The notes beneath the pieces were generated by a model. It saw only the letters and a program-made list of their open reading frames with translations, searched no databases and had not been told where the DNA came from. This document shows positions 1-6,741 of a stretch of DNA of 9,106 bases, in pieces (position 1 is the first letter of the stretch; each line of letters begins with the position of its first letter). Source of the DNA: Candidatus Eiseniibacteriota bacterium (GTDB lineage Bacteria > Joyebacterota > Joyebacteria > Joyebacterales > Joyebacteraceae); assembly GCA_030638405.1 (NCBI GenBank), contig DAOWER010000267.1, forward strand, positions 1 through 9,106. Reading direction: 5' to 3'. A program made the translations under genes and the position numbers.

Positions 1-1407
1 GAGACCGTGCAGTACGCTCCCCTCTCGGGCCGCATGAAGGTGTACATCATCGATGAGGCTCACATGCTCACGCGCGAGGCGTTCAACGCGCTGCTCAAGA
101 CTCTGGAGGAGCCGCCTCCTCACGTGGTCTTCATACTGGCGACCACGGAACCCGGCAAGATCCCCGAGACGATAACCTCGCGCTGCCAGCGCTTCGACTT
201 TCACAGGATCTCGTCCGCCGACATAGAAGCACGGCTGTTGCAGATAGCCGGCGCGGAGGGGTTCGAGATAGAGAGGGGCGCCCTCAAACTGGTCGGGGCG
301 CGCGCCGACGGAAGCATGCGGGACGCGGTGAGCCTGCTCGACCAGCTGGTGTCGGTCGGCGCGGGCAACGTGACGGTCGACGACGTGGCGCGCGTCCTCG
401 GGATACCTGACATCGACGTGTTCTTCAGTCTGACCGACGCCATCGCGTCGAGCGACACGTCCGCCACGCTGTCTGCGCTCGCGGCTGCCATGGACGCGGG
501 GTTCGACGCGAGGGACCTGGTCGACGGTCTCGTAGAACACCTGCGCAACCTGCTGCTGGTCAGGGCCGCGCCGTCCCCGGAGCGGCTCGTCGGCAGGATC
601 GCCGACTACGAGCAGCACAAGGGCGCTTCGTCCACGATCGCGGAGGAGGACCTGGTCCGGCTGCTCCGGATCGGCATCGAGGCTCAGGCGTCCGTCAAGT
701 GGAGTACCCAGCCGGCCCTGATCGTTGAGCTCGCGCTGGTCAGAATGGCCAAGCTGACCAGCAGCGTGGACATCGCGGACGTCGTCAGGGCGCTTGCCGA
801 GGGCGGGGGCCCCGGGTCGGCCGGGGATGCACGCGGATCGACCGGAGGTGGTGGAAGGGGGAGGCTGCGGAAGAGCGCCAGACAGGCTGACGGAGGTAGC
901 GACGCGGATCCGCGTGCAACGTGGACGCGCGCGTTGGACGACAGTGGCGCTGAAGGCAGTGGGGGCGCGGGAGGCGAGACCGCGGCAGCCACGTCGGCGC
1001 CGGCCGCGGTGGTGGACGCACCCGAGGGCGACGTCGAACCCGAGCTCTGGCCGGACGTTCTCGACAGGATCAGACGCGAGAAGCCCGCTCTGGCGGCCTT
1101 TCTGAACGACGCAGTGGCGTCGACGGGCAATGGCGCGGTTCTGGAGCTGGTCGTTCCGAACGGATCCCGCTTTCACAAGGAGCAGCTCAAGGACCGCGGC
1201 AACAGGGCAGTCATGGAGCGTGCGGCCGTGGAGGTCTTCGGCGGGAGGGTCAGGTTCGCGTTCACGTTCGGTGAAGCGCCGCGGCAGAGAGCTTCGTCCC
1301 ATCGTGTGGAGACTCACATCAGCGAAGAGACGCTGGACGACCCGGTCGTTCGGAAGGTCCTGGACATGTTCGGCGGCGAGATACGAGAATCGAGCAGAGA
1401 GGAGTAG
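1..1407 (+). CDS. dnaX: DNA polymerase III subunit gamma/tau (DnaX), 5' end missing
   Basis: This is the clamp-loader ATPase of the replicative polymerase, which loads the beta clamp and couples polymerase to helicase. The reading frame is open from base 1, so the Walker A loop and most of the zinc module lie upstream of the window. The GTG at 7 is an internal codon. Numbering visible residues from base 1: Walker B with DEAH at 18-21, the LLKTLEEPP helix at 31-39, sensor 1 around ATTEP (47-51), the SRC motif with its arginine finger at 60-62, and sensor 2 GSMRD at 104-108. A Gly/Ala/Ser-rich linker of low complexity follows at about 267-347. A tau-type C-terminal domain then starts at Trp350. 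No A-AAA-AAG slippery site is present. The TAG stop is followed closely by ybaB. The family call is very secure. Confidence 0.97.
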   Translation, partial: ETVQYAPLSGRMKVYIIDEAHMLTREAFNALLKTLEEPPPHVVFILATTEPGKIPETITSRCQRFDFHRISSADIEARLLQIAGAEGFEIERGALKLVGARADGSMRDAVSLLDQLVSVGAGNVTVDDVARVLGIPDIDVFFSLTDAIASSDTSATLSALAAAMDAGFDARDLVDGLVEHLRNLLLVRAAPSPERLVGRIADYEQHKGASSTIAEEDLVRLLRIGIEAQASVKWSTQPALIVELALVRMAKLTSSVDIADVVRALAEGGGPGSAGDARGSTGGGGRGRLRKSARQADGGSDADPRATWTRALDDSGAEGSGGAGGETAAATSAPAAVVDAPEGDVEPELWPDVLDRIRREKPALAAFLNDAVASTGNGAVLELVVPNGSRFHKEQLKDRGNRAVMERAAVEVFGGRVRFAFTFGEAPRQRASSHRVETHISEETLDDPVVRKVLDMFGGEIRESSREE

Positions 1408-1415
1408 TGGCGCAC

Positions 1416-1730
1416 ATGGCAGACGGACTCGCGAAGATGATGAAGGAGGCGCAGAAGCTGGAGAAGCGCCTCACTGATGTTCGGAAGAAGCTCGAGGAGA
1501 TGACGGTCGAGGGAAGCTCGGGAGGCGGGGCGGTGACCATCACCATGAGCGGCCAGCGCGACGTGCTCAAGGTCTCAATGGATCCCGGCGTGCTCGAGGA
1601 CGGTGACGTCGAGATGCTCGAGGACCTGCTGCTCTCTGCGCTCCGCGACGCAAAGCAGAAGTCGGACGAGTTGGCCTCCACGGAAATGGCCAAGATGACG
1701 GCCCCGGGTCTCCCGCCGGGGCTCTTCTAA
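1416..1730 (+). CDS. ybaB: YbaB/EbfC family nucleoid-associated DNA-binding protein
   Basis: A small DNA-binding protein of 104 residues, the usual length for the family, which forms dimers that bind and bridge DNA. It shows the N-terminal helix rich in Lys, Met and Gln (LAKMMKEAQKLEKRL), a Gly-rich turn (EGSSGGGAV), the strand-helix segment DVLKVSMDP, the helix VEMLEDLLLSAL, and the typical C-terminal LPPGLF. I chose ATG at 1416: the purine-rich GAGAGGAG at 1397-1404 lies 11 bases upstream. A GTG at 1407 overlapping the dnaX stop is possible, but it sits only 2 bases from that site. The position between dnaX and recR is the classic arrangement, so co-transcription is likely. The precise cellular role of this family is only partly known. 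Confidence 0.94.
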   Translation: MADGLAKMMKEAQKLEKRLTDVRKKLEEMTVEGSSGGGAVTITMSGQRDVLKVSMDPGVLEDGDVEMLEDLLLSALRDAKQKSDELASTEMAKMTAPGLPPGLF

Positions 1731-1751
1731 GATAAGAACCGGAGCGACGCC

Positions 1752-2351
1752 TTGTCCCTCTTTCCGCCCTCTCTTGAACGGCTTGTTCTCATCCTTGCGC
1801 GGTTGCCCGGCATCGGCAGGAAGTCGGCGACCAGGATAGCCCTCAAACTCGTCGCCTCGTCCGAGGCCGACTGCCGGGAGCTGTCCCGGATCATCGTCGA
1901 GGCCAGCGAGAGGACGATCGCATGCTCGACGTGCGGCGCTCTGACGGAATCAGACCCATGCGCCATCTGCACGGATCCCCGGCGCGAATCCACGGTGATT
2001 TGTGTGGTCGAGCGCCCGAGCGATGTGATCGCCCTGGAGCGAACCAGCAGGTTTCGGGGGAAGTACCACGTTCTCGGCGGGCTTTTGTCACCGCTGGACG
2101 GGGTCGGTCCCGAGAACCTGAGGCTGGACTCTCTGGTCGAACGAGCCGGAGATGACGATGTCTCCGAGATTATACTCGCGCTGAACCCCACGGCGGAGGG
2201 AGAGGCCACGTCGCTCTACTTGGCACAACTGCTTGCCAGGACGGGTGTCCGAGTGACGAAGCTCGCCAGTGGCATACCGGTCGGCGGCGATCTCGATCTC
2301 GCGGACGAGCTGACTCTCGGTACGGCGCTGGAGGAGCGGAGAGAGCTCTGA
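1752..2351 (+). CDS. recR: Recombination mediator protein RecR
   Basis: RecR works with RecO (and RecF) to load RecA onto SSB-coated single-stranded DNA at gaps. The protein is 199 residues, close to the E. coli length. In order it has the helix-hairpin-helix LPGIGRKSA (18-26), a C4 zinc finger (C58, C61, C70, C73), a Toprim domain opening at VICVVE (82-87), the SPLDGVGP loop (113-120), the conserved NPTAEGEAT (145-153), and the C-terminal GIPVGGDL (174-181) associated with RecO/DNA contacts. The start is TTG: GGAG at 1741-1744 lies 7 bases upstream, and no ATG or GTG exists in frame between the preceding in-frame TAA and this codon. A 21-base gap separates it from ybaB, consistent with one transcript. 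Confidence 0.97.
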   Translation: MSLFPPSLERLVLILARLPGIGRKSATRIALKLVASSEADCRELSRIIVEASERTIACSTCGALTESDPCAICTDPRRESTVICVVERPSDVIALERTSRFRGKYHVLGGLLSPLDGVGPENLRLDSLVERAGDDDVSEIILALNPTAEGEATSLYLAQLLARTGVRVTKLASGIPVGGDLDLADELTLGTALEERREL

Positions 2352-2448
2352 CCGCGTCGCCGCATCATTACTCACGCCGGTCGTCGCCCCGGTCGCGGGC
2401 GCACCGCTGGGCGTCCCCATCCCGAGCCGAAGCCCCATCCCTTTGAGC

Positions 2449-2477
2449 TTGACCCGTCCAAGAGCTGGTGCTAGCGT
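2449..2477 (+). promoter_or_regulatory. Putative sigma-70-type promoter for the por operon
   Basis: TTGACC at 2449-2454 (5 of 6 matches to the -35 consensus) is followed by a 17-base spacer and TAGCGT at 2472-2477. The latter keeps the most conserved -10 positions (TA at the start, T at the end). A TG at 2469-2470, one base before the -10, makes it an extended -10. Initiation would fall around 2484-2486, about 50 bases before the porC start. It lies in the only long gap and just before a strong ribosome binding site. The call is from the sequence pattern only. Confidence 0.6.
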
Positions 2478-2504
2478 AGGTATTCGATTTGTCTACGCTA
2501 CCAG
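2465..2504. promoter_or_regulatory. Inverted repeat overlapping the por -10 element, likely operator
   Basis: Perfect 8-base arms TAGCGTAG (2472-2479) and CTACGCTA (2493-2500) are separated by 13 bases. CTGG (2465-2468) and CCAG (2501-2504) extend the symmetry after a 3-base interruption on the left. Corresponding arm positions are 21 bp apart, about two helical turns, as expected for a dimeric regulator on one face of DNA. The left arm contains the -10 hexamer and the centre lies at the predicted transcription start, so the transcript would lack the left arm. That favours a DNA operator over an RNA hairpin. Confidence 0.5.
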
Positions 2505-2523
2505 GAAGCACAACGCACATCCG

Positions 2524-2530
2524 AAGGAGG
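2524..2530 (+). promoter_or_regulatory. Ribosome binding site of porC (decides the start)
   Basis: AAGGAGG is a near-perfect anti-16S match. It abuts an ATG at 2531, which is out of frame and has no spacing, and lies 7 bases before the ATG at 2538, which opens the gamma-subunit frame. The site therefore selects 2538. It is the strongest Shine-Dalgarno match in the window, consistent with high expression of the por operon. Confidence 0.85.
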
Positions 2531-2537
2531 ATGGCTG

Positions 2538-3113
2538 ATGCCGCAGTTGACGGAAATACGCTGGCACGCGAGGGGAGGTCAAGGGGCGAAGACGGCCTCA
2601 CTGCTCGTCGCGGAGGCGGCGGCGATGGAGGGCAAGTACAGTCAGGGCTTCCCCGACTACGGCCCCGAACGCATGGGGGCGCCGATGCGCGGGTTCACCA
2701 GGATCAGCGACAAGCCGATACGGGTGCACTGCGCAATCTACGAGCCCGGGATGGTCGTGGTGCTGGACGATACGCTGCTCTCCGCGGTGGACGTCGCGGC
2801 GGGGACGCCTGCGGATGACGGCCTGATAATCGTCAACACGGTAGGTACCGCAGCGGACGTGCGACGCGAACTGAAGCTCGAGGGGCGCAAGATCTTCACG
2901 ATCGATGCGACGGGCATCGCGATCGACGAGATCGGGAGGCCGATCCCCAACACGCCGATGCTAGGCGCGCTGATGAAGGTTTCTAACCTGCTGTCGCTCG
3001 ATACGGTCATGGCACAGATCAAGAAGAAGTTTTCTCACGGCTTCAGGCCCGAGATCCTCGAGGGCAACATCCGAGCGATCCAGAGAGCGTACGAGGAGGT
3101 GGTCGGGGAATGA
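2538..3113 (+). CDS. porC: 2-oxoacid:ferredoxin oxidoreductase gamma subunit (pyruvate type)
   Basis: The gamma subunit of a four-subunit CoA-acylating oxoacid:ferredoxin oxidoreductase, most likely pyruvate + CoA + oxidised ferredoxin giving acetyl-CoA + CO2 + reduced ferredoxin, reversibly in the cytoplasm. At 191 residues it matches stand-alone PorC/PorG. Visible family marks: RWHARGGQG (8-16; the usual first Gly of the GRGGQG loop is Ala11), the SQGFPDYGPERMGAP block (35-49), FTRIS (52-56 region), and NTPMLGA from Asn138. This is the domain-III-like fold that contacts CoA in single-chain enzymes. Its stop overlaps the next start as ATGA, so translation of gamma and delta is coupled. Substrate could instead be a branched-chain 2-oxoacid. 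2-oxoglutarate is less likely because of the companion delta subunit and gene order. Confidence 0.93.
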   Translation: MPQLTEIRWHARGGQGAKTASLLVAEAAAMEGKYSQGFPDYGPERMGAPMRGFTRISDKPIRVHCAIYEPGMVVVLDDTLLSAVDVAAGTPADDGLIIVNTVGTAADVRRELKLEGRKIFTIDATGIAIDEIGRPIPNTPMLGALMKVSNLLSLDTVMAQIKKKFSHGFRPEILEGNIRAIQRAYEEVVGE

Positions 3114-3409
3114 AAGAGAGAGGCTGGACCGAGATACCCATCGGAGGCATCATCGAGGACGCCGGTAACGCCGCTACGTACGAGACCGGATCGTGGCGGA
3201 CCTACCGCCCCATTTGGGACAGCGAAGCCTGCATTGACTGTCTCAGGTGCTGGGTGGCGTGCCCCGACTCGTCCATCGAACTCGCGGACGGCAAGATAGC
3301 GGGCATAGACTACGACCACTGCAAGGGCTGCGGGATCTGCAGCTTCGAGTGTCCAGTAGACCCCAAGGCGATACAGATGAAGCTCGAGACCGACGTCGCT
3401 AAGAAATAG
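3110..3409 (+). CDS. porD: 2-oxoacid:ferredoxin oxidoreductase delta subunit, 2x[4Fe-4S] ferredoxin
   Basis: The electron-transfer subunit carrying electrons from the TPP/cluster site in beta to external ferredoxin. The 99-residue protein has a roughly 40-residue N-terminal extension including GSWRTYRPIW (27-36), typical of PorD, followed by two complete CxxCxxCxxxCP cluster motifs: C41, C44, C47, C51 and C71, C74, C77, C81. All eight ligands are present. The start ATG overlaps the gamma stop by four bases (ATGA), with GAGGAGGT at 3093-3100 giving 9-base spacing. The C-terminus is short and Lys-rich. Delta subunits are characteristic of POR and VOR complexes and usually absent from the two-subunit 2-oxoglutarate enzymes, which supports the pyruvate-type assignment. 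Confidence 0.95.
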   Translation: MKERGWTEIPIGGIIEDAGNAATYETGSWRTYRPIWDSEACIDCLRCWVACPDSSIELADGKIAGIDYDHCKGCGICSFECPVDPKAIQMKLETDVAKK

Positions 3410-3459
3410 GCTCGGGTCGACCGGGCCCTTCTCACGCGAATCAGAAGGGAGACTTGAGA

Positions 3460-4653
3460 GTGGCGAGGAGACTGATCCTGACGGGCAACGATGCGACCGC
3501 GGAGGCGATGCGGCAGATCGATCCCGACGTGGTCACCTGTTTTCCCATCACGCCGCAGACTGAACTGATGCACAAGTTCGCGGAGCACGTGGCCGACGGG
3601 GACGTGAAGACCGAATTCGTGCTCGTGGAATCCGAGCACAGCGCGATGAGCGCGGCGGTCGGGGCGGCGGCGGCGGGAGCGAGAGCCATGACGGCGACGT
3701 CAGCCAACGGGCTGGCGCTGATGTGGGAGATCGTTTACATCGCAGCGTCGTATCGGCTTCCCATAGTCATGCCGGTGGTGAACCGGGCGCTGTCGGGTCC
3801 CATCAATATCCACTGTGACCACAGCGACACGATGGGGTGCAGGGACACGGGGTGGATACAGCTCTACTCCGAGAATGCGCAGGAGGTGTACGACAACATC
3901 CTGCAGGCCGTGAGGATCGCGGAACACCCTGACGTTCTGCTGCCCGTGATGGTGACATTCGACGGGTTCATCCTCAGTCACACGGCCGAGATCCTCGAGG
4001 GGCTGGAGGACGCGGAGGCCAGGAACTGGATCGGGAACTACGAGGCGAAGTACTCGCTCCTGAACACGGACGACCCCGTGACGTTCGGCCCGCTCGACCT
4101 CCAGGACTACTACTTCGAGCACAAGCGGCAGGAGATCGAGGGGATGTGGCACGCTCCCACCGTCATCAGGGAGATCGGGCGTGCCTACGGTGAGCTGTCC
4201 GGACGGCCCTACGATCTCTTCGAGGCGTACAGGCTCGAAGACGCGGAGCTTGCGGTCGTCGCACTGGGCTCGACCTGCGGTACCACGAAGGTGGTCGTCG
4301 ACGAGCTGCGGGATCAGGGCACGAAGGCGGGTCTTCTGAAGATCCGGTCGTTCCGGCCGTTCCCCGAGGCTGAGATAGCAGAGGCCCTCGGGAACGCCAA
4401 GGCGATAGGAGTACTCGACAGGTCGGTATCCTTCGGCGCGCCCGGCGGTCCGGTCCACAAGGAGATCAAGGCGGCCCTCTACGGGACCGGCCGTGAGATT
4501 GGGATCGTCAACTACATATACGGCCTCGGTGGACGCGACATGTCGATGGATAACATCAAGACGGCCTTCGCCGGGCTCGAGAAAGTGGCACGCGAGGGAA
4601 CGCCAGACGACAACATCCGGTTCCTCGGACTGAGGGGCGAGGGAGGAGTGTAG
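3460..4653 (+). CDS. porA: 2-oxoacid:ferredoxin oxidoreductase alpha subunit (pyruvate type)
   Basis: The alpha subunit supplies half of the thiamine diphosphate site and the substrate loop. It is 397 residues, the usual PorA size. With GTG 3460 as residue 1: FPITPQTEL (28-36) is the oxoacid-binding loop, ESEHSA (57-62) contains the glutamate that activates the TPP pyrimidine, ATSANGLALM follows from about 79, and the long NIHCDHSDTMGCRDTGWIQ block is strongly POR-like. IRSFRPFPE (295-303) marks the second domain. I chose GTG at 3460 because GGGAG at 3447-3451 lies 8 bases upstream; an in-frame TTG at 3454 sits only 2 bases from that site. The 50-base gap after porD contains no convincing terminator, so the four por genes should share a transcript. 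Confidence 0.94.
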   Translation: MARRLILTGNDATAEAMRQIDPDVVTCFPITPQTELMHKFAEHVADGDVKTEFVLVESEHSAMSAAVGAAAAGARAMTATSANGLALMWEIVYIAASYRLPIVMPVVNRALSGPINIHCDHSDTMGCRDTGWIQLYSENAQEVYDNILQAVRIAEHPDVLLPVMVTFDGFILSHTAEILEGLEDAEARNWIGNYEAKYSLLNTDDPVTFGPLDLQDYYFEHKRQEIEGMWHAPTVIREIGRAYGELSGRPYDLFEAYRLEDAELAVVALGSTCGTTKVVVDELRDQGTKAGLLKIRSFRPFPEAEIAEALGNAKAIGVLDRSVSFGAPGGPVHKEIKAALYGTGREIGIVNYIYGLGGRDMSMDNIKTAFAGLEKVAREGTPDDNIRFLGLRGEGGV

Positions 4654-4654
4654 C

Positions 4655-5584
4655 ATGCCAGGGCTCAAGCAACTGGCCGAGCGCGAGGAGCTGATGGCCG
4701 GAGGGCATCGCGCCTGCGCGGGCTGCCTGCCGATGACGGCAATGAGACAGATCCTGCTGACGGCGGGCAAGGACACGGTGAGTGGATGCTCGACGGGCTG
4801 TGTGGAGGTGGTCACGACCATCTATCCGTTCACCGCGTGGCGGAATCCGTTCATCCACAGCGCCTTCGAGAATTCGGCGGCGACGATGTCCGGCGTCGAG
4901 GCGGCATACAGGTCGCTCCGCCGTCAAGGCAGGGTGGACAAGGACATCAACTTCATAGCCATGGGTGGGGACGGCGGGACGTACGACATCGGTCTGCAGT
5001 CCCTGTCGGGAGCGATGGAGCGCGGCCACAACATGCTGTACATCTGCTACGACAACGAAGCGTACATGAACACGGGCATCCAGAGGTCGAGCGGGACGCC
5101 CAAGGGGACCGCCACGTCGACCACGCCGGCTGGGAAGGTCATTCCGGGCAAGAAGGAGTTCCCGAAGCCGCTGACAGAGATCATGATCGCCCATCGTATC
5201 CCGTACGTGGCGCAGGCTACTCCCGGATACCCCAAGGATCTGTCGGACAAGGTAGAGAAGGCTCTGTCCATCGAGGGACCGGGCTTTATGAACATACTGG
5301 CGCCCTGCACGCGAGGCTGGCGGTATCCGATGGAAGAGTCGATGGACATAGCCAGGCTCGCGGTCGACACGTGCTTCTGGCCGGTGTTCGAGGTGGAGCA
5401 CGGCAGTCTCCGGGTGACGAGGAAACCCAAGGACAAGCGCCCGGTCTCCGAGTGGTTGGAGAGGCAGGGCCGCTTCGCCCACCTGTTCAAGGACAAGAAC
5501 AGGCACATCATCGATGAGATACAGGAGGAAACGGACCGCAACTGGGAGTGGCTCCTCAAGCGCGAGGAACTGAGCCAGGCGTAG
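4655..5584 (+). CDS. porB: 2-oxoacid:ferredoxin oxidoreductase beta subunit (pyruvate type)
   Basis: The beta subunit holds the thiamine diphosphate diphosphate-binding site and a proximal [4Fe-4S] cluster. It is 309 residues long. GHRACAGC (17-24) provides C21 and C24, with C49 in STGCVEV and C218 in LAPCTRGW as the likely remaining cluster ligands. The TPP motif starts at GDG (105-107) and runs through YDIGLQSLSGA to YDNEAYMNTG (132-141), whose Asn residues coordinate magnesium. The HSAFENSAATMSGVEAA segment is also family-typical. ATG 4655 follows the alpha stop by one base, with GGGAGGAG at 4641-4648 and 6-base spacing, implying tightly coupled, equimolar synthesis. Together with alpha, gamma and delta this completes a functional enzyme; no key residue is missing. 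Confidence 0.95.
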   Translation: MPGLKQLAEREELMAGGHRACAGCLPMTAMRQILLTAGKDTVSGCSTGCVEVVTTIYPFTAWRNPFIHSAFENSAATMSGVEAAYRSLRRQGRVDKDINFIAMGGDGGTYDIGLQSLSGAMERGHNMLYICYDNEAYMNTGIQRSSGTPKGTATSTTPAGKVIPGKKEFPKPLTEIMIAHRIPYVAQATPGYPKDLSDKVEKALSIEGPGFMNILAPCTRGWRYPMEESMDIARLAVDTCFWPVFEVEHGSLRVTRKPKDKRPVSEWLERQGRFAHLFKDKNRHIIDEIQEETDRNWEWLLKREELSQA

Positions 5585-5618
5585 GATTCCCGGGGCTCTC
5601 CCGAGGGGCGTCCATACC

Positions 5619-6200
5619 ATGAACTGGCCGAACGGACTGACCGTAGCGCGGATGATCATGGGACCCATCGTTCTCGTCTGCCTCCTGACGGGCTCCGTGA
5701 GGCTTGCCTTCGCCATCTTCATCGTCGCGATGCTGACAGACCTCTACGACGGCTACTTGGCACGGCGCTCGAACACAGTGACTGAGTTCGGAAAGCTCAT
5801 GGATCCACTGGCCGACAAGGTCCTGGTCTCCATGGTTCTTGTCGGCTTCCTGTTCGCAGGGCTGCCGTTCGTCTCGCTGTGGATGGTCGCGGTCATCATA
5901 GCGCGGGAGCTCCTGATTCTGGGCTGCCGGACCGGCGTGTTCAAGAGCGGCGAAGGATTCGCCACCAGCAGGACGGCGAAATGGAAGACGGCCGCCCAGA
6001 TGGTCTGGATCTCAGCCTCGCTTCTCTACCTGACGGTCATCCACGAGCTGGGACTGAGCCCGGGGAACCTTCGTTGCCAGATGGTCGAGCGCGCTCTCTG
6101 GGGACTCGGCGTGGTCGCTGTGGCCCTCACCGTCATCTCCGGGGCCGACTACCTGGTCTGGAACAGGAACTCCGGAAGCGACGCACCCGAGACGAAGTGA
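5619..6200 (+). CDS. pgsA: CDP-diacylglycerol--glycerol-3-phosphate 3-phosphatidyltransferase
   Basis: A membrane enzyme that condenses CDP-diacylglycerol with sn-glycerol 3-phosphate to phosphatidylglycerol phosphate, the committed step to phosphatidylglycerol and cardiolipin. The 193-residue protein carries the full CDP-alcohol phosphotransferase signature: D41-x2-D44-G45-x2-A48-R49-x8-G58-x3-D62-x3-D66. It begins with the typical NWPNGLTVAR, which precedes the first membrane helix. Further hydrophobic helices lie at about 15-40, 68-102, 128-142 and 160-178. The C-terminus is short and hydrophilic. ATG 5619 is preceded by GAGGGG at 5603-5608, with a slightly long 10-base spacing. The 34 bases after porB hold no clear terminator or promoter, so read-through from the por operon is possible. 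Confidence 0.95.
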   Translation: MNWPNGLTVARMIMGPIVLVCLLTGSVRLAFAIFIVAMLTDLYDGYLARRSNTVTEFGKLMDPLADKVLVSMVLVGFLFAGLPFVSLWMVAVIIARELLILGCRTGVFKSGEGFATSRTAKWKTAAQMVWISASLLYLTVIHELGLSPGNLRCQMVERALWGLGVVAVALTVISGADYLVWNRNSGSDAPETK

Positions 6201-6221
6201 CGCTAAGGAGAACCGGCCGAC

Positions 6222-6716
6222 GTGGCAGAGCACCGCTCAAAACTGCATCCAGTTGTCACCTTTCTGGCTACCGGAGCCTACCTGGGCTACGCGCCCGTTG
6301 CTCCCGGCACGGTCGGGTCGCTGGGTTGCGCGGCGCTGATGTGGTTCCTCATTCCCCAGGTGACACCGGCGAGTTCGCCCCTGGCCCTCGGGGTGATGCT
6401 TCTCTCTGTCCTGGCGTTCGTGGCCCTGGCTATCTGGGCCGCCGATGCCGCCGAGAGGCAGTTCGGGCACGACGCGTCGAAGATCGTGATCGACGAGTAT
6501 GCCGGGTTTGTCTTCTCCGTTCTCTTGCTGCCCAAGTCGCTCCTCGTGTTCGCCGTGGCGTTCGTGCTCTTCCGGGCCATGGACATCGTGAAGCCCTTCC
6601 CGGCGAAGCAGGCCGAGGCCCTCCCCGGCGGCGTCGGGATCGTGATGGACGACGTCGTAGCGGGCATCTACACGAACATACTTCTGCGCGTCATGCTGCT
6701 GGTTCAGGGCTGGTAG
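6222..6716 (+). CDS. pgpA: Phosphatidylglycerophosphatase A
   Basis: This membrane phosphatase removes the phosphate from phosphatidylglycerol phosphate, the reaction directly after PgsA. The 164-residue protein shows the three PgpA signature blocks: GYAPVAPGTVGSL (22-34), KIVIDEYAG (87-95), and FRAMDIVKPFP (117-127) followed by GIVMDDVVAG (139-148). The acidic residues D91, E92, D143 and D144 are the expected metal/catalytic positions. Hydrophobic segments lie at about 35-48, 54-75 and 96-118. The start is GTG at 6222 with AAGGAG at 6205-6210 upstream; no ATG is available nearby. The 21-base gap to pgsA and the consecutive enzymatic steps indicate co-expression. No residue is obviously missing. 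Confidence 0.94.
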   Translation: MAEHRSKLHPVVTFLATGAYLGYAPVAPGTVGSLGCAALMWFLIPQVTPASSPLALGVMLLSVLAFVALAIWAADAAERQFGHDASKIVIDEYAGFVFSVLLLPKSLLVFAVAFVLFRAMDIVKPFPAKQAEALPGGVGIVMDDVVAGIYTNILLRVMLLVQGW

Positions 6717-6741
6717 TCCACTCCCTCCTGACGGTGGTCGC

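Larger units (their letters stand above)
2352..2537. other. Intergenic region between recR and the por operon
   Basis: This 186-base stretch is the longest gap between genes in the window. The first 90 bases or so are C-rich and show only a weak hairpin (CGCCC at 2385-2389 with GGGCG at 2397-2401) without a T-run, so I see no convincing terminator for recR. The downstream half holds the putative por promoter, the overlapping inverted repeat and the porC ribosome binding site, listed separately. I see no small gene here. Confidence 0.8.

Noticed and set aside
2385..2401. Terminator after recR
   Set aside because: Only a 5-bp stem (CGCCC/GGGCG) with a 7-base loop and no T-run follows; such stems are common by chance in this base composition.
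2531..2533. ATG at 2531 as the porC start
   Set aside because: It directly abuts the AAGGAGG site with no spacing and is out of frame with the gamma subunit; ATG at 2538 fits both frame and spacing.
3415..3422. Palindrome GGTCGACC between porD and porA as an operator or terminator
   Set aside because: Only 8 bases long, symmetry breaks immediately outside, no T-run and no promoter elements nearby; expected by chance in GC-rich DNA.
3700..4821. Long minus-strand open frame (373 codons) opposite porA and porB
   Set aside because: It is antisense to strongly conserved PorA/PorB sequence, shows no recognisable domain and has the composition expected of a GC-rich shadow frame.
4556..5722. Long minus-strand open frame (388 codons) opposite porB and pgsA
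   Set aside because: It spans parts of three confirmed genes on the other strand and is rich in Arg, Leu and Pro as expected for antisense of GC-rich codons; no domain seen.
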